Source: Palsa-506 sp963786975 (lineage in GTDB: Bacteria; Actinomycetota; Actinomycetes; Streptosporangiales; Streptosporangiaceae). Taken from it: DNA of 64,000 nt. Both the position numbers and the translations under genes were made by a program. Below are positions 49,296-58,300 of this stretch, piece after piece (positions within the stretch are counted from its first letter, which is position 1; every line of letters begins with the position of its first letter). The notes beneath the pieces are model-generated. The model ran no database searches. It was not told where the DNA came from and was given only the letters and a program-made list of their open reading frames with translations. The stretch covers positions 434,001 to 498,000 of the forward strand of contig CAWBBE010000010.1 in NCBI GenBank assembly GCA_963786975.1. The letters are read 5' to 3'.

Positions 49296-51467
49296 ATGAC
49301 TGACAGCGCGGTAATGCGCACGGAGTACTGGAACATCAGCACCGGCACGGTCCGCACTGGCGCCACCGGGCACGGCGAGAGCCTCACCGACATGGAGAGC
49401 TACCTGCTGCCCGCGGATCAGGCACGCGGCGCCGCCCTGTACTCCTGGGGCGTGGCCGCCGGGCTGGCCGTGCAGGGCACGGCCGGGGCAGCTGGCGTCA
49501 CGGTCCTGCCGGGCACGGCCCTTGACGCGGCCGGGCAGCTGATCATGCTGCCGGTCAACGGCACGGTTATCGTTGACCCGGCGGTCGACCCGGCGCAGCT
49601 GCAGGACGTGCCGACCGTGCTGGTCGGCGCGGCCGGTATCACCTTGCCGACCACCGGCCCGGCCGCCGACTGCCTGCTCACCCTGACCTGGCGTGAGGTG
49701 GCCGACGTCAGCACGCTGGCGAACGCGCCGGTCCTGCTGCACGCGCCATGGCTGCGCCTGATCCCGGCGGCCGGCTTCGCGGACAACGGCGACCAGGTGG
49801 TGCTGGCGGAGGTGACGCTGGACGATAACGGCAACCTGACCGGCCTGTCCGCCGGGCTCCGGCGCCAGGTGGGGATACCGGCCGGCCGGGTCGAGCTTCG
49901 GGTGCCGCGGCTGCAGGGCGGGGCTGCCCCCGTCGTGGATCACCGGGCCGCGGCCGAGCTGGCGGCGGACGAAAACGGGGACGTGGCCATCTCGCTGCTG
50001 TCGGGCCCGGCGCCGGTCAAGGCGCTCACGATCGACGGCGTGACCGGAGAGGTGGCGCTTTCCGCTTCGCTCACCGCATCACCGGCGCTGCGCGTGTCGG
50101 CGGCCGGAGGCCGGACCTACCAGCTGTCCTCCGGCCCGGACGGCAGCTGGCACTTCACCGATGCGACCGCGAACGCCGACCGCCTCGTGGTCGACCCGGC
50201 CGGGAACGTCGGCATCGGCATCGCCGCCGGGCAGGCCCAGCGGACCGTGCACATCGAGGGCTCGGAGGTGCACAGCGGCGGGCCGTCCGGCGGGTTCTCG
50301 TTCGCCGACCGCGCCACCGGGAGCTTCGTGAACAACCCGGGCGGGACCGGCGGCCGGTGGGTCTGGTACGCCCAGGACCACCTGGCCCGGCTGTGGTCCG
50401 GATCCGATCAGCTCACCGTGTCCACCGCCATCCCGGGCGACGGAACCGGGCTGACCGTCGCCCGGCGGATGCGGGTCCAGCAGGGCCCGGACGGGTCGGC
50501 TGGGATCTGGTTCCAGCAGCAGGGAACCGGCGACAACGCCTTCGTCGGGATGGCCGACGGCACCCACGTCGGGTTCTGGGGCAACACCGGCGCGCGATGG
50601 GGGCTGCAGATGGACACCGGCACCGGGATGGTGGACGTCTCCCGCCGGATGCGGGTCCGGCAGGGCGGTGACTCCTCCGCCGGGATTCGGTTCCTGCAGG
50701 GCGGCCCGAACGCCGACCGGGGATTCGTCGGGATGGCGGACGACACCCATGTCGGCTTCTGGGGCAACACGGGCGCGGGGTGGGGCCTGAAGATGGACAC
50801 CGGCACCGGGGAGGTCGACGTGGCGAGCTCGCAGACCGCCGTCGTCGCCCAGGGCGGGTCCGGGGCGTTCGCGGCCGGCGTCCGCGCCAGCGGGAACATT
50901 GGCGTCTGGGCGGCGAGCAACAACACCGGGCTGCTGGCGTCCGGCTCGAACCTGGCCGGCCAGTTCATGGGTCACGTCCGGATGTCGGCCGACCTGGACG
51001 TCAGCGGCACCATCAGCAAGGGCGGCGGCGGCTTCCGGATCGACCATCCGTCCGATCCGGCTGGCCGGTACCTGTCGCACTCCTTCGTCGAGTCGCCGGA
51101 GATGCTGAACGTCTACGCCGGCACCGCCGTCACCGGCGACGACGGCGAGGTCGCCGTCACCCTGCCCGGCTACTTCGCGGCGCTCAACCGTGACCACCGC
51201 TTCCAGCTCACGCCGGTGGGCCAGCTGGCGCTGGCCACGGTCGACGGTGGCGTCCGGGAGAATCGGTTCACGATCCGCACGGACCGGCCCGGCGTCACGG
51301 TGTGCTGGCAGGTGACCGGCGTACGGCAGGACAAGTGGGCGGAAGCGCACCGGATCCAGGAGGAAGAGGACAAGGCCGAGGGCGACCGCGGCCGGTTCCT
51401 GCATCCTGAGGCGCATGGCCAGCCGGCCGCCATGAGCCTGTACGGGGCCGGGGAACAGCCGGGATGA
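49296..51467 (+). CDS. Tail-fibre-like protein 1
   Basis: 723 residues. The first 200 (MRTEYWNISTGTVRTGATGH, GESLTDMESYLLP, GVTVLPGTALDAAGQLIMLP, LTWREVADVS, VLLHAPWLRLIPAAGF) are closely similar to the start of the fibre at 51830 and probably attach to the baseplate. The middle has two copies of a 60-residue module (MRVQQGPDGSAGIWFQ...VGFWGNTGARWGLQMDTGTG) and a beta-rich distal part ending in a collar-like domain (GGGFRIDHPSDPAGRYLSHS, GEVAVTLPGYFAALNRDHRF). Likely a receptor-binding fibre. GAAGGAG before the ATG. Confidence 0.8.
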   Translation: MTDSAVMRTEYWNISTGTVRTGATGHGESLTDMESYLLPADQARGAALYSWGVAAGLAVQGTAGAAGVTVLPGTALDAAGQLIMLPVNGTVIVDPAVDPAQLQDVPTVLVGAAGITLPTTGPAADCLLTLTWREVADVSTLANAPVLLHAPWLRLIPAAGFADNGDQVVLAEVTLDDNGNLTGLSAGLRRQVGIPAGRVELRVPRLQGGAAPVVDHRAAAELAADENGDVAISLLSGPAPVKALTIDGVTGEVALSASLTASPALRVSAAGGRTYQLSSGPDGSWHFTDATANADRLVVDPAGNVGIGIAAGQAQRTVHIEGSEVHSGGPSGGFSFADRATGSFVNNPGGTGGRWVWYAQDHLARLWSGSDQLTVSTAIPGDGTGLTVARRMRVQQGPDGSAGIWFQQQGTGDNAFVGMADGTHVGFWGNTGARWGLQMDTGTGMVDVSRRMRVRQGGDSSAGIRFLQGGPNADRGFVGMADDTHVGFWGNTGAGWGLKMDTGTGEVDVASSQTAVVAQGGSGAFAAGVRASGNIGVWAASNNTGLLASGSNLAGQFMGHVRMSADLDVSGTISKGGGGFRIDHPSDPAGRYLSHSFVESPEMLNVYAGTAVTGDDGEVAVTLPGYFAALNRDHRFQLTPVGQLALATVDGGVRENRFTIRTDRPGVTVCWQVTGVRQDKWAEAHRIQEEEDKAEGDRGRFLHPEAHGQPAAMSLYGAGEQPG
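50464..50822 (+). repeat. Two 60-residue modules in tail fibre 1
   Basis: Copies near 50464-50642 and 50643-50822 both begin RRMRV and contain VGMAD-THVGFWGNTGA-WGL-MDTGTG-VDV. Internal duplication of a beta module; lengths of such arrays often vary between strains. Confidence 0.8.
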
Positions 51468-51775
51468 CCCAGGCGAGAGGAACGGTGAGCGCCATGATGG
51501 ACGTGCTGCAGGCACGGCTGGCGGAGCTGAAGCGGGAGTACCAGCTGGGGGAGGCGCAGCTGCGCGATATCACCCGGCGGGAGACCGCCCTCCGGGAGAC
51601 GATGCTGCGCATCACCGGGGCGATCCAGGTGCTGGAGGAGCTGGTGAGCACGTCCGCGGAAGCCGCCCGCCCGGCGGCCGCCCCGGCTGGTCCCGGCCCG
51701 GCGGATCCGGCCGCCCCGGGGCCGGCGGACGAGAACGGGGATCGCAGCCAGCGCGCCGTGCTGACGGTGCCGTAA
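51464..51775 (+). CDS. Short coiled-coil protein between the fibre genes
   Basis: 103 residues. MMDVLQARLAELKREYQLGE AQLRDITRRETALRETMLRI TGAIQVLEELV is one long predicted coiled coil, followed by an Ala/Pro-rich tail. ATG 51464 overlaps the fibre stop; GTG 51485 after GAGAGG is an equally good start. The position suggests a fibre-associated chaperone or a helical linker of the tail fibre trimer. No family recognised. Confidence 0.6.
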   Translation: MTQARGTVSAMMDVLQARLAELKREYQLGEAQLRDITRRETALRETMLRITGAIQVLEELVSTSAEAARPAAAPAGPGPADPAAPGPADENGDRSQRAVLTVP

Positions 51776-51829
51776 CGGGCCTGCGCACGTCACGAATCTG
51801 AATCTGAGGACCGAGCCAGGGGAGTACCC

Positions 51830-53614
51830 ATGAGCAGCCTGCCGCTGATGCGCACCGAATACTGGAATGTCGGGACGGATACGGTCCGCACGGGCGCCAC
51901 CGCGCACGGCGAGAGCCTTACCGACATCGAGGACTACCTGCTGCCGCTGTCCCAGATGGAAGCCTCCAGCCGGTACACCACTGGCGTGGTCGAGGGCCTG
52001 GCCGTCAGCGCGGTCTCCGGCCAGGCGGGCGTCACGATCTCCCCGGGCGTGGCGCTCGACGCGGCCGGGAACATCATCGCGCTCGCGGCCGCCGGGTTCG
52101 CGGTCGTCGACCCCGCCGCCGATCCCAGCCAGATCCAGGGCATCAGCACGGTGCCCGTCGGCGACGGCGGCCTTACCTTCAGCACGGCCGGTGCCAGCGG
52201 TGACTGTTTCCTGACCATCAGCTGGCGCGAGGTACTCGGCCAGAGCCAGCTCGGCAACGCGCCGGTCCTGATCCACGCCCCCTGGCTGCGGCTGCCCGCC
52301 GCGGCCGGCTTCCAGGACGCCGGTGAGCAGGTCATCCTGGCCCTGGTCACGCTGGACGGCAACGGGCTCGTCACCGCCCTGGCCGCGGGCGCGAGCCAGC
52401 CCGACGGCACGGTAGCGCCCGGGCGGCAGAGCCCGGCCACCCACGCGGCGGGCATCACCCTGCAGTCCGCTGGGGCGGCCTCGACCGCAGCCGGGCTGCT
52501 CGTCAGTGACTCCGCGGCCGGCCAGCTGCGGGCCAGCGACGCCAGCACCGTGCGGCTGGAGGCCAGCGACCCGGCCGGCGTCCTTGAGCTGGTCGGCGGC
52601 CAGGGACCGGCGCCCGGGGTGACCGTGCTGGCCGGCCGGCTGTCGCTGCACACCGCGGCCGACGCCCAGGGCAGCCAGGCCATCGACCTGGACGCCACCA
52701 GCTCTACCGTGACCGCAGGCAGCCTGCGGCTGGGCGGGGCGCAGTCCGGGGTCTCCCTCGGTACCGGGCCCGCCGCCGGAGTCCTGGCCGCCACCGCGGA
52801 CCGGGTGACCGTCCGGGCCAGTGACGGCACCGACAAGATCATCCTGGATGGCACCACCGCTACGGTGAGCACCGGCTCGGTCCTGGTCGGCGGGGCGCAG
52901 TCCAGGGTCTCACTCGATGCCGGGCCCGCCGCCGGCGTGCTCGCGCTTTCCGCGCCGGCCGGGCCGGCCCAGCTGGGCGTCGGCACGGCCGCCCCCCGCA
53001 ATCCCGTGGGCATCCGCGGGACCGGCACCTCCGAGGAATTGCTGAGCTTCGAGGACGCCGCCGGCGGCACCCGGTGGCATATCAACCAGAAATTTAACGG
53101 GCAGCCCGGGCTGAACCTCGCCGAAACCGGGGTCGCCGACGGGCGGCTGTTCCTGCAGCCCAAGGGCACGCTGCCGCAAGGCCGGGTCGGCATCAACACC
53201 ACCACGCCCGCCTTCGAGCTGCAGGTCAACGGCACCGTCTGCGCGAACCAGTTCTGTAACCCCTCGGACCTGCGGCTCAAACGGGAGGTAACCCCGCTCG
53301 CCGACGTCCTGGGCCGGCTGGCCGGCATCCGGGCGGTTAGCTACCGGCCGGCCGATGCAGGCTCTGGGCACCGTCCGACCCAGATCGGCGTCCTGGCCCA
53401 GGACGTGCAGGCCGCCTTTCCCGAGCTTGTCCTGGAGACACAGCCGGACGGGCTCAAGGCGGTGGACTACGCCGGGCTGGCCGGAGTGCTGGTCGGCGCG
53501 GTGCAGGAATTGCTGGCCTCGAATACCGAACTGGCCACCCGGCTGGCCGGGGTGGAGCAGCGGATGACGAGCACCTCGCCCGAGCGGAATGCCGGCCAGG
53601 GGTCGTCGCCATGA
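51830..53614 (+). CDS. Tail-fibre protein 2 with C-terminal S74 chaperone domain
   Basis: 594 residues. N-terminal 200 residues are homologous to fibre 1 (LMRTEYWNVGTDTVRTGATA, HGESLTDIEDYLLPLSQ, VLIHAPWLRLPAAAGFQDAG). A repetitive beta-rich middle follows (VLVGGAQSRVSLDAGPAAGV, SLRLGGAQSGVSLGTGPAAG). The C-terminus is an intramolecular chaperone of the peptidase S74 type: CNPSDLRLKREVTPLADVLG, RAVSYRPAD, IGVLAQDVQAAFPELV and VDYAGLAGVLVGAVQELLA. S74 domains trimerise phage fibres and are often cleaved off. GGGGAG before the ATG; its stop overlaps the next ATG (ATGA). Confidence 0.9.
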   Translation: MSSLPLMRTEYWNVGTDTVRTGATAHGESLTDIEDYLLPLSQMEASSRYTTGVVEGLAVSAVSGQAGVTISPGVALDAAGNIIALAAAGFAVVDPAADPSQIQGISTVPVGDGGLTFSTAGASGDCFLTISWREVLGQSQLGNAPVLIHAPWLRLPAAAGFQDAGEQVILALVTLDGNGLVTALAAGASQPDGTVAPGRQSPATHAAGITLQSAGAASTAAGLLVSDSAAGQLRASDASTVRLEASDPAGVLELVGGQGPAPGVTVLAGRLSLHTAADAQGSQAIDLDATSSTVTAGSLRLGGAQSGVSLGTGPAAGVLAATADRVTVRASDGTDKIILDGTTATVSTGSVLVGGAQSRVSLDAGPAAGVLALSAPAGPAQLGVGTAAPRNPVGIRGTGTSEELLSFEDAAGGTRWHINQKFNGQPGLNLAETGVADGRLFLQPKGTLPQGRVGINTTTPAFELQVNGTVCANQFCNPSDLRLKREVTPLADVLGRLAGIRAVSYRPADAGSGHRPTQIGVLAQDVQAAFPELVLETQPDGLKAVDYAGLAGVLVGAVQELLASNTELATRLAGVEQRMTSTSPERNAGQGSSP

Positions 53615-53961
53615 GCGCAGCCACCGGCTCCTGGCCGGGCGTCCCGCCGGTGCTGGGCGACCTGATGGACGACTGCCCCGACGAATTCGATCTCGACATC
53701 CGATGGGGCGAGCTTGACCAGGCCGGGCCCTGGCTGGACTACCTGCCGACCGCGCGCGAAGAGCCTGGTGAAACCTGCGACACCCATGCGGCCACCTGCC
53801 CGGCCACCTGCCACGCGACGTGCGCGGCCACCTGCGCGGCCACCTGTCATGCCACTTGCGAGGACACCTGCGGGCGGACCTGCGCCGATTTTGACACCTG
53901 CGACGCGACCTGCGCTGGGACGCACTGTTTCACCTGCCGGTCCGGCTGCCAGACGCCGTGA
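53611..53961 (+). CDS. Class I lanthipeptide-like precursor, Thr-Cys tetrapeptide repeats
   Basis: 116 residues. Leader-like first half without Cys except C22, containing EFDLDIRWGELDQ: FDLD at 26-29 is the FNLD-type box read by LanB/LanC enzymes. The second half has 14 Cys (56, 63, 67, 71, 75, 79, 83, 87, 91, 97, 101, 106, 109, 113), 12 of them preceded by Thr. From 63 to 91 the unit is exactly xxTC repeated eight times (PATC, HATC, AATC, EDTC...). Such Thr/Cys pairs would give dehydrobutyrine and thioether rings. Translationally coupled to tail fibre 2 upstream and to LanC downstream (GTGA overlap). Alternative: a Cys-repeat structural or metal-binding protein. Confidence 0.8.
   Translation: MSAATGSWPGVPPVLGDLMDDCPDEFDLDIRWGELDQAGPWLDYLPTAREEPGETCDTHAATCPATCHATCAATCAATCHATCEDTCGRTCADFDTCDATCAGTHCFTCRSGCQTP
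53791..53883 (+). repeat. 12-bp repeats encoding xxTC units
   Basis: Eight imperfect copies of GCSACCTGYNNG-like 12-mers in phase with the reading frame; the source of the tetrapeptide array in the putative lanthipeptide core. Codons vary, so selection appears to act on the peptide. Confidence 0.7.
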
Positions 53962-55352
53962 CCCAGACCGATGTCCCGGCCGGCCGGGACCGTGCGCTCC
54001 GCGCGGACGCCGCGGCGGCGGCGCGGGCCGCCGGGCAAGTCGCCGCGCGGACCGCCGACCCGCAGGTGCTGGCCAGCGCGGTCGCCGCCGCCCGCGCGCC
54101 GTGGCCGGCCAGCCTGCTCGCCTGGCGGCCTGCCAGCCTGGCCCAGGGCCATGCCGGGCTGGCGGTGCTCTGCGCCGAGCTGGACGCCCGGCAGCCCGGC
54201 TCCGGCTGGGACCGGGCCGGCCATCATCACCTCGCCGCGGCCGCCGCGGCGGTCAGCCGGGCCGATGCCTCGCTGTTCTCCGGGCTGGCCGGACTGGGGT
54301 TCGCAGCGACCATGCTGGCCGCCGGCCGCACCCGGTACGAGCGCCTGCTGGGCCAGGTGGACGAGGGCATCGCCGCGCAGCTGGACGGCATGTTGCAGCG
54401 GCTCGCCGCGGCCTCCGGGTGCCGCGTCAGCGACTTCGACCTGGTGTCCGGGGTGACCGGAACCGGGACCTACCTGCTCACGCGGTACCAGGCCACGGCC
54501 GTCCAGCCGGCGGTCACGGCCAGGAAGGCCGGCCAGCCTCCGGCGGCCACCGAGATGCTGCAGCGGCTGCTGCAAGGCCTGGCCGAGCTGTTCGCCGCGG
54601 CCGGCCACCCCCGCCGGTGGCATACCCCGGCCGGGCTGGCGTCCGGCCCGCTGCGGCTGAGCTACCCCCGGGGCCTGCACAACTGCGGCCTGGCGCACGG
54701 GGCACCGGGACCGCTCGCGCTGCTGTCCCTGGCGAAGCTGGCTGGCCTGCAGGTGCCCGGCGGGGCTGACGCGATCCGCGCCACGGCCAGCTGGCTGGCC
54801 CGGCACCGGACCGGGCCGGATCAGGAACCGGACTGGCCGGACGGCGTCGCACTCGATGCGGCCGGGCCGCCGCTCGGCGCATCAGGACAGCCGCCCGGCC
54901 GGGCCGCCTGGTGCTACGGCGCCCCCGGCGTCGCCCGCAGCCTGTGGCTGGCCGGCGCCGCGCTTGCTGAGCGCCAGTGGCAGGAACTCGCCGCCGCCGC
55001 GATCCGCGCGATAGCATCCCGGCCCGCACCGTCCTGGGGCCTCACCGCCCCGGGCTTCTGCCATGGCGAGGCCGGCCTGCTGCAGATACTGCGCCGGTTC
55101 GCCGCCGACCGGCCCGACCCGGCAGTCGCATCCGCCGCCGACCGGCTGGCCGCCAGCCTGGCCGCCAGGTTCGACCCGGGTGCGCCGCTCGGCGTGCGCA
55201 TCCCCGGCCCGGACGGCGCCCCGGCCGACCAGCCCGGCTTGCTCGACGGCACTGCGGGCATCGCGCTGGCCCTGCTCGGGCTCCCCGAGGCCGGGCCTGC
55301 GCCGCGCGCCGCCACGACGCCGTCCTGGGACCGGGTGTTCCTGCTCGCATGA
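53958..55352 (+). CDS. Lanthionine synthetase C-like cyclase (LanC)
   Basis: 464 residues. The alpha-toroid LanC fold is recognisable from SLAQGHAGLAVLCAELDA, SLFSGLAGLGFAATMLAAGR, DFDLVSGVTGTGTYLLTRY, NCGLAHGAPGPLALLSLAK, AAWCYGAPGVARSLWLAG, GFCHGEAGLLQILRRFA and GLLDGTAGIALALLGL. All three zinc ligands are present: Cys 319 in WCYG, Cys 368 and His 369 in CHG. It catalyses Michael-type addition of Cys thiols to dehydrated Ser/Thr. GTG start overlaps the precursor stop, and its stop overlaps the LanB ATG. Confidence 0.93.
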   Translation: MTQTDVPAGRDRALRADAAAAARAAGQVAARTADPQVLASAVAAARAPWPASLLAWRPASLAQGHAGLAVLCAELDARQPGSGWDRAGHHHLAAAAAAVSRADASLFSGLAGLGFAATMLAAGRTRYERLLGQVDEGIAAQLDGMLQRLAAASGCRVSDFDLVSGVTGTGTYLLTRYQATAVQPAVTARKAGQPPAATEMLQRLLQGLAELFAAAGHPRRWHTPAGLASGPLRLSYPRGLHNCGLAHGAPGPLALLSLAKLAGLQVPGGADAIRATASWLARHRTGPDQEPDWPDGVALDAAGPPLGASGQPPGRAAWCYGAPGVARSLWLAGAALAERQWQELAAAAIRAIASRPAPSWGLTAPGFCHGEAGLLQILRRFAADRPDPAVASAADRLAASLAARFDPGAPLGVRIPGPDGAPADQPGLLDGTAGIALALLGLPEAGPAPRAATTPSWDRVFLLA

Positions 55353-58300
55353 CACCGCCCGCCGCTCCCGCCGGGGAGCCTGGCCACCCGGCCGGCCGGC
55401 ACCGCCCCCGCGCCGGGCCTCCCGGCCTGTACCGGCCGCTGGCCGGCCTGGTGGTGCGCGCTCCGCTGCTGCCGGCCGCGGACTACCGGCGGCTGGGCGC
55501 CGACGGTAACGGCCTCGCCCGGGCCTGGGCCGACCCGGTCATCCGGTTCGCGGTCGAGGTGGCCAGCCCTGACCTGGCCGCCGCCCTGCCGCCGCCCGGC
55601 GGCAGCGGGGCGCCATCCGGCCGGGCCCGGGGCGCCCTGCAGCGCTACCTCATCCGGGCCAGCCTCCGGCCGACCCCGTTCGGCGCATTCGCCGCGACCG
55701 CCATCGGCCACTGGGCGGACCGCACCAGCCTGCGGATCGCCCCGGCCCGCTGGCCGACCCGGACCCGCCCGGACATGGGCTGGCTGACCGCGATCGCGCG
55801 GCGACTGGCGGAAGACCCGGACTGCCGCCCCGGGCTGCGGGTATTCGCCAACACCTGCGCCTTCGAGAAGAACGGCCGGATCTATCTCGTCGACCCGGGT
55901 ACCGGCGGGGCTCCCGGCGCCCCTGACCGGTCGGTCCGCGCTACCCCGGTGGTACGCCGGGTGCTCGCCCTGGCGCGGGCGGGCACCGGGCTGGCGGAGC
56001 TGAGGCAGCACGTACTCGCCGCCTCGCCGCACGCCACCCCGGCCAAGGCGGACCAGCTGCTCGCGGAGCTCTGCGAGCACCAGTTCCTGCTTCCGGCCCT
56101 GCTCCCCGCGCTGACCGGCGACCCGCTCGCCAGCCTGACCGGGCAGCTGGCGGCCATGCCCGCCGCGGCGGCCACCGCCGCCCGGCTCCGCGCCATCGCC
56201 GCGGAGTCCGCCCGGCTGGACGCCGCCGGGCCGGCCGCCCGAGTCACCGCGCTGGCCGCGCTGCGCAGCCAGATGCACGAGCTGGCCAGCTCGCTCGGCT
56301 CCGCACGGCCGGCCGGGCGCGCCGACACGGTGCAGGTGGACTCCGCCTTGCCGCTGTCCGCGGCGGGCGTGCACCGGCAGATCGCCGATGAGGTGCGCGG
56401 AGCGGTCGACACCCTGTTCCGGCTGCACCCCGAACCAGGTGCCGGGCGGCTGGCCGGGTACCGGGCCGCATTCCACCGCCGCTACGGCGACGGCCGCAGG
56501 GTCCCGCTGCTCGAATTGCTTGACCCCCGGTTCGGGCTGGGACCGCCGGGGGACAGCGCGGAGCACGGCTATCCGGTCCGGCCGGACGCTGGCCCGGCCC
56601 GGGCGGGCCAGGCGGAGATCCTGCGGCAGCTGCTCGCTACCTCGGTTCGCGACGGGTGCGGCGAGATAACGCTGAGCCCGGCGCTCCTTGAGCAGCTGGC
56701 CACGTGGACGCCCGACCCGAAGCGGCTCCCCCCGTCCGTTGAGCTCAGCGTCTTCGTCGCGGCCCGCAGTGCCGCGGCGGTCGACCGCGGTGATTACCGG
56801 CTGGTGATCGGGCCCAACCTGGGCGCGGCCGCGGCCGGGCGCGGGCTCGGACGGTTCGCGGATCTGCTCGGTGCCGCCGCGCACGGGCTCCTCCAGGAGG
56901 CCGCCGCCGCCGAGGGGGCAGGCCCGGGCCTGGCCGCCGAGCTCGTCTGCCGGCCCGCGCGGCCCCGCGCGGCGAACGTGGCGGTCCGGCCGCTGGTCCG
57001 GTCCTGCGAGGTCCCGGTCGGGGTGGCGCCCAGCCTCCCGCCGGGCGCCGTGGCGCATGTCGACGAGCTGTCGGTGCTGCTGCGCGACGGCCGGCTCCGG
57101 GTGTGGTGGGAACCGGCCGGACGCGAGCTCAGCATCACCGTGGGGCACATGCTCAACCCGGCGGCGTACCCGCCGCTGGGGCGGCACCTGGTCGAACTGG
57201 CTTCGGACGGGGTAACGGCACTCGCGCCGTTCGACTGGGGGCCGCTGGCCGCGATGCCGTTCCTGCCCCGGGTATGCGCCGGGCGGGTGGTCCTGTGCCC
57301 CGCGCAGTGGCGGCTGGGCCCGCCCGCCGGCCAGGGCCCGGCCTGGCCTGGCAGCCCCGCCCGGTTCGACGCGCTGCTCGCAGACTGGCGGGCCCGCTGG
57401 CAGCTGCCCCGGCATGTGTACCTCACCCAGGCGGACAACCGGCTGCTGCTCGATCTCGATGACGCCGGGCACCGGGAACAGCTCCGCAGCGCGCTGTGCC
57501 GGGGCGGCCGCCGCGCGGCGGTGCTCCAGGAGGGACTGCCGGGCCCGGACCATGCCTGGCTGCCCGGTCCCCGGGGCCGGCACATCGTCGAGCTTGTCGT
57601 CCCGATGGTCCGTGATCAGCAGGCGGCCGGGCCGGGCCGCCGCCGGGCCGCCCCCGGCCACGGCTCGCCCCGGCCAGGCCAGGGCGCTGGCGCGCCAGCG
57701 CGGGTCATGCCGCGGTGGCCGGACTCGGACCGGCTCCGCCCCCCCGGCTCTGACTGGCTCTACGTCCGGCTGGCCGGGCCCCGCGGCACCGAGGATGCCC
57801 TGCTCGCCGGGTCGCTGGGCACCCTGGCGGATCGCCTGGTCGCGCAGGGCGATGCCGATGGCTGGCTCTTCGTCCGGTACCGCGATCCGGAGCCGCAGCT
57901 TCGGCTGCGAGCGCACGGGACGGCCGACGCCCTCACCGGCCGGGTGCTGCCTGCGCTGACGTTGTGGGCGGCGCGGGCCATCGCCGACGGCGCCCGCACC
58001 CAGCTGTGCCTGGAGACGTACGAGCGCGAGCTCGAGCGCTACGGCGGCCCGGCGACGACCGGGCTCTGCGAGCGCATCGCGTGCGTGGACAGCCGCACCG
58101 CCCGGCGCTTGCTGGCCTGCGCCACGGCCATGCCGGGCCAGCGCGACGGCCGGACGCTCGCACCCCCCGGCGAGCCGGCCGCGACGGCACAGCCGGGAAG
58201 CCGCGGCTGGCCGGCGGTCCCTGGCGATCGGCTGGAGCTGGCGCTGCTGAGCGCCGCCGGCCTGCTGGCGTGCCTCCTCCCCGATAGCGGCGAGCAGGCA

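Noticed and set aside
53797..53885. CRISPR-like or metallothionein interpretation of the 12-bp repeats
   Set aside because: The repeats are contiguous with no spacers and in frame inside a coding gene; the LanB/LanC neighbours and FDLD box favour a lanthipeptide, though metal binding is not fully excluded.
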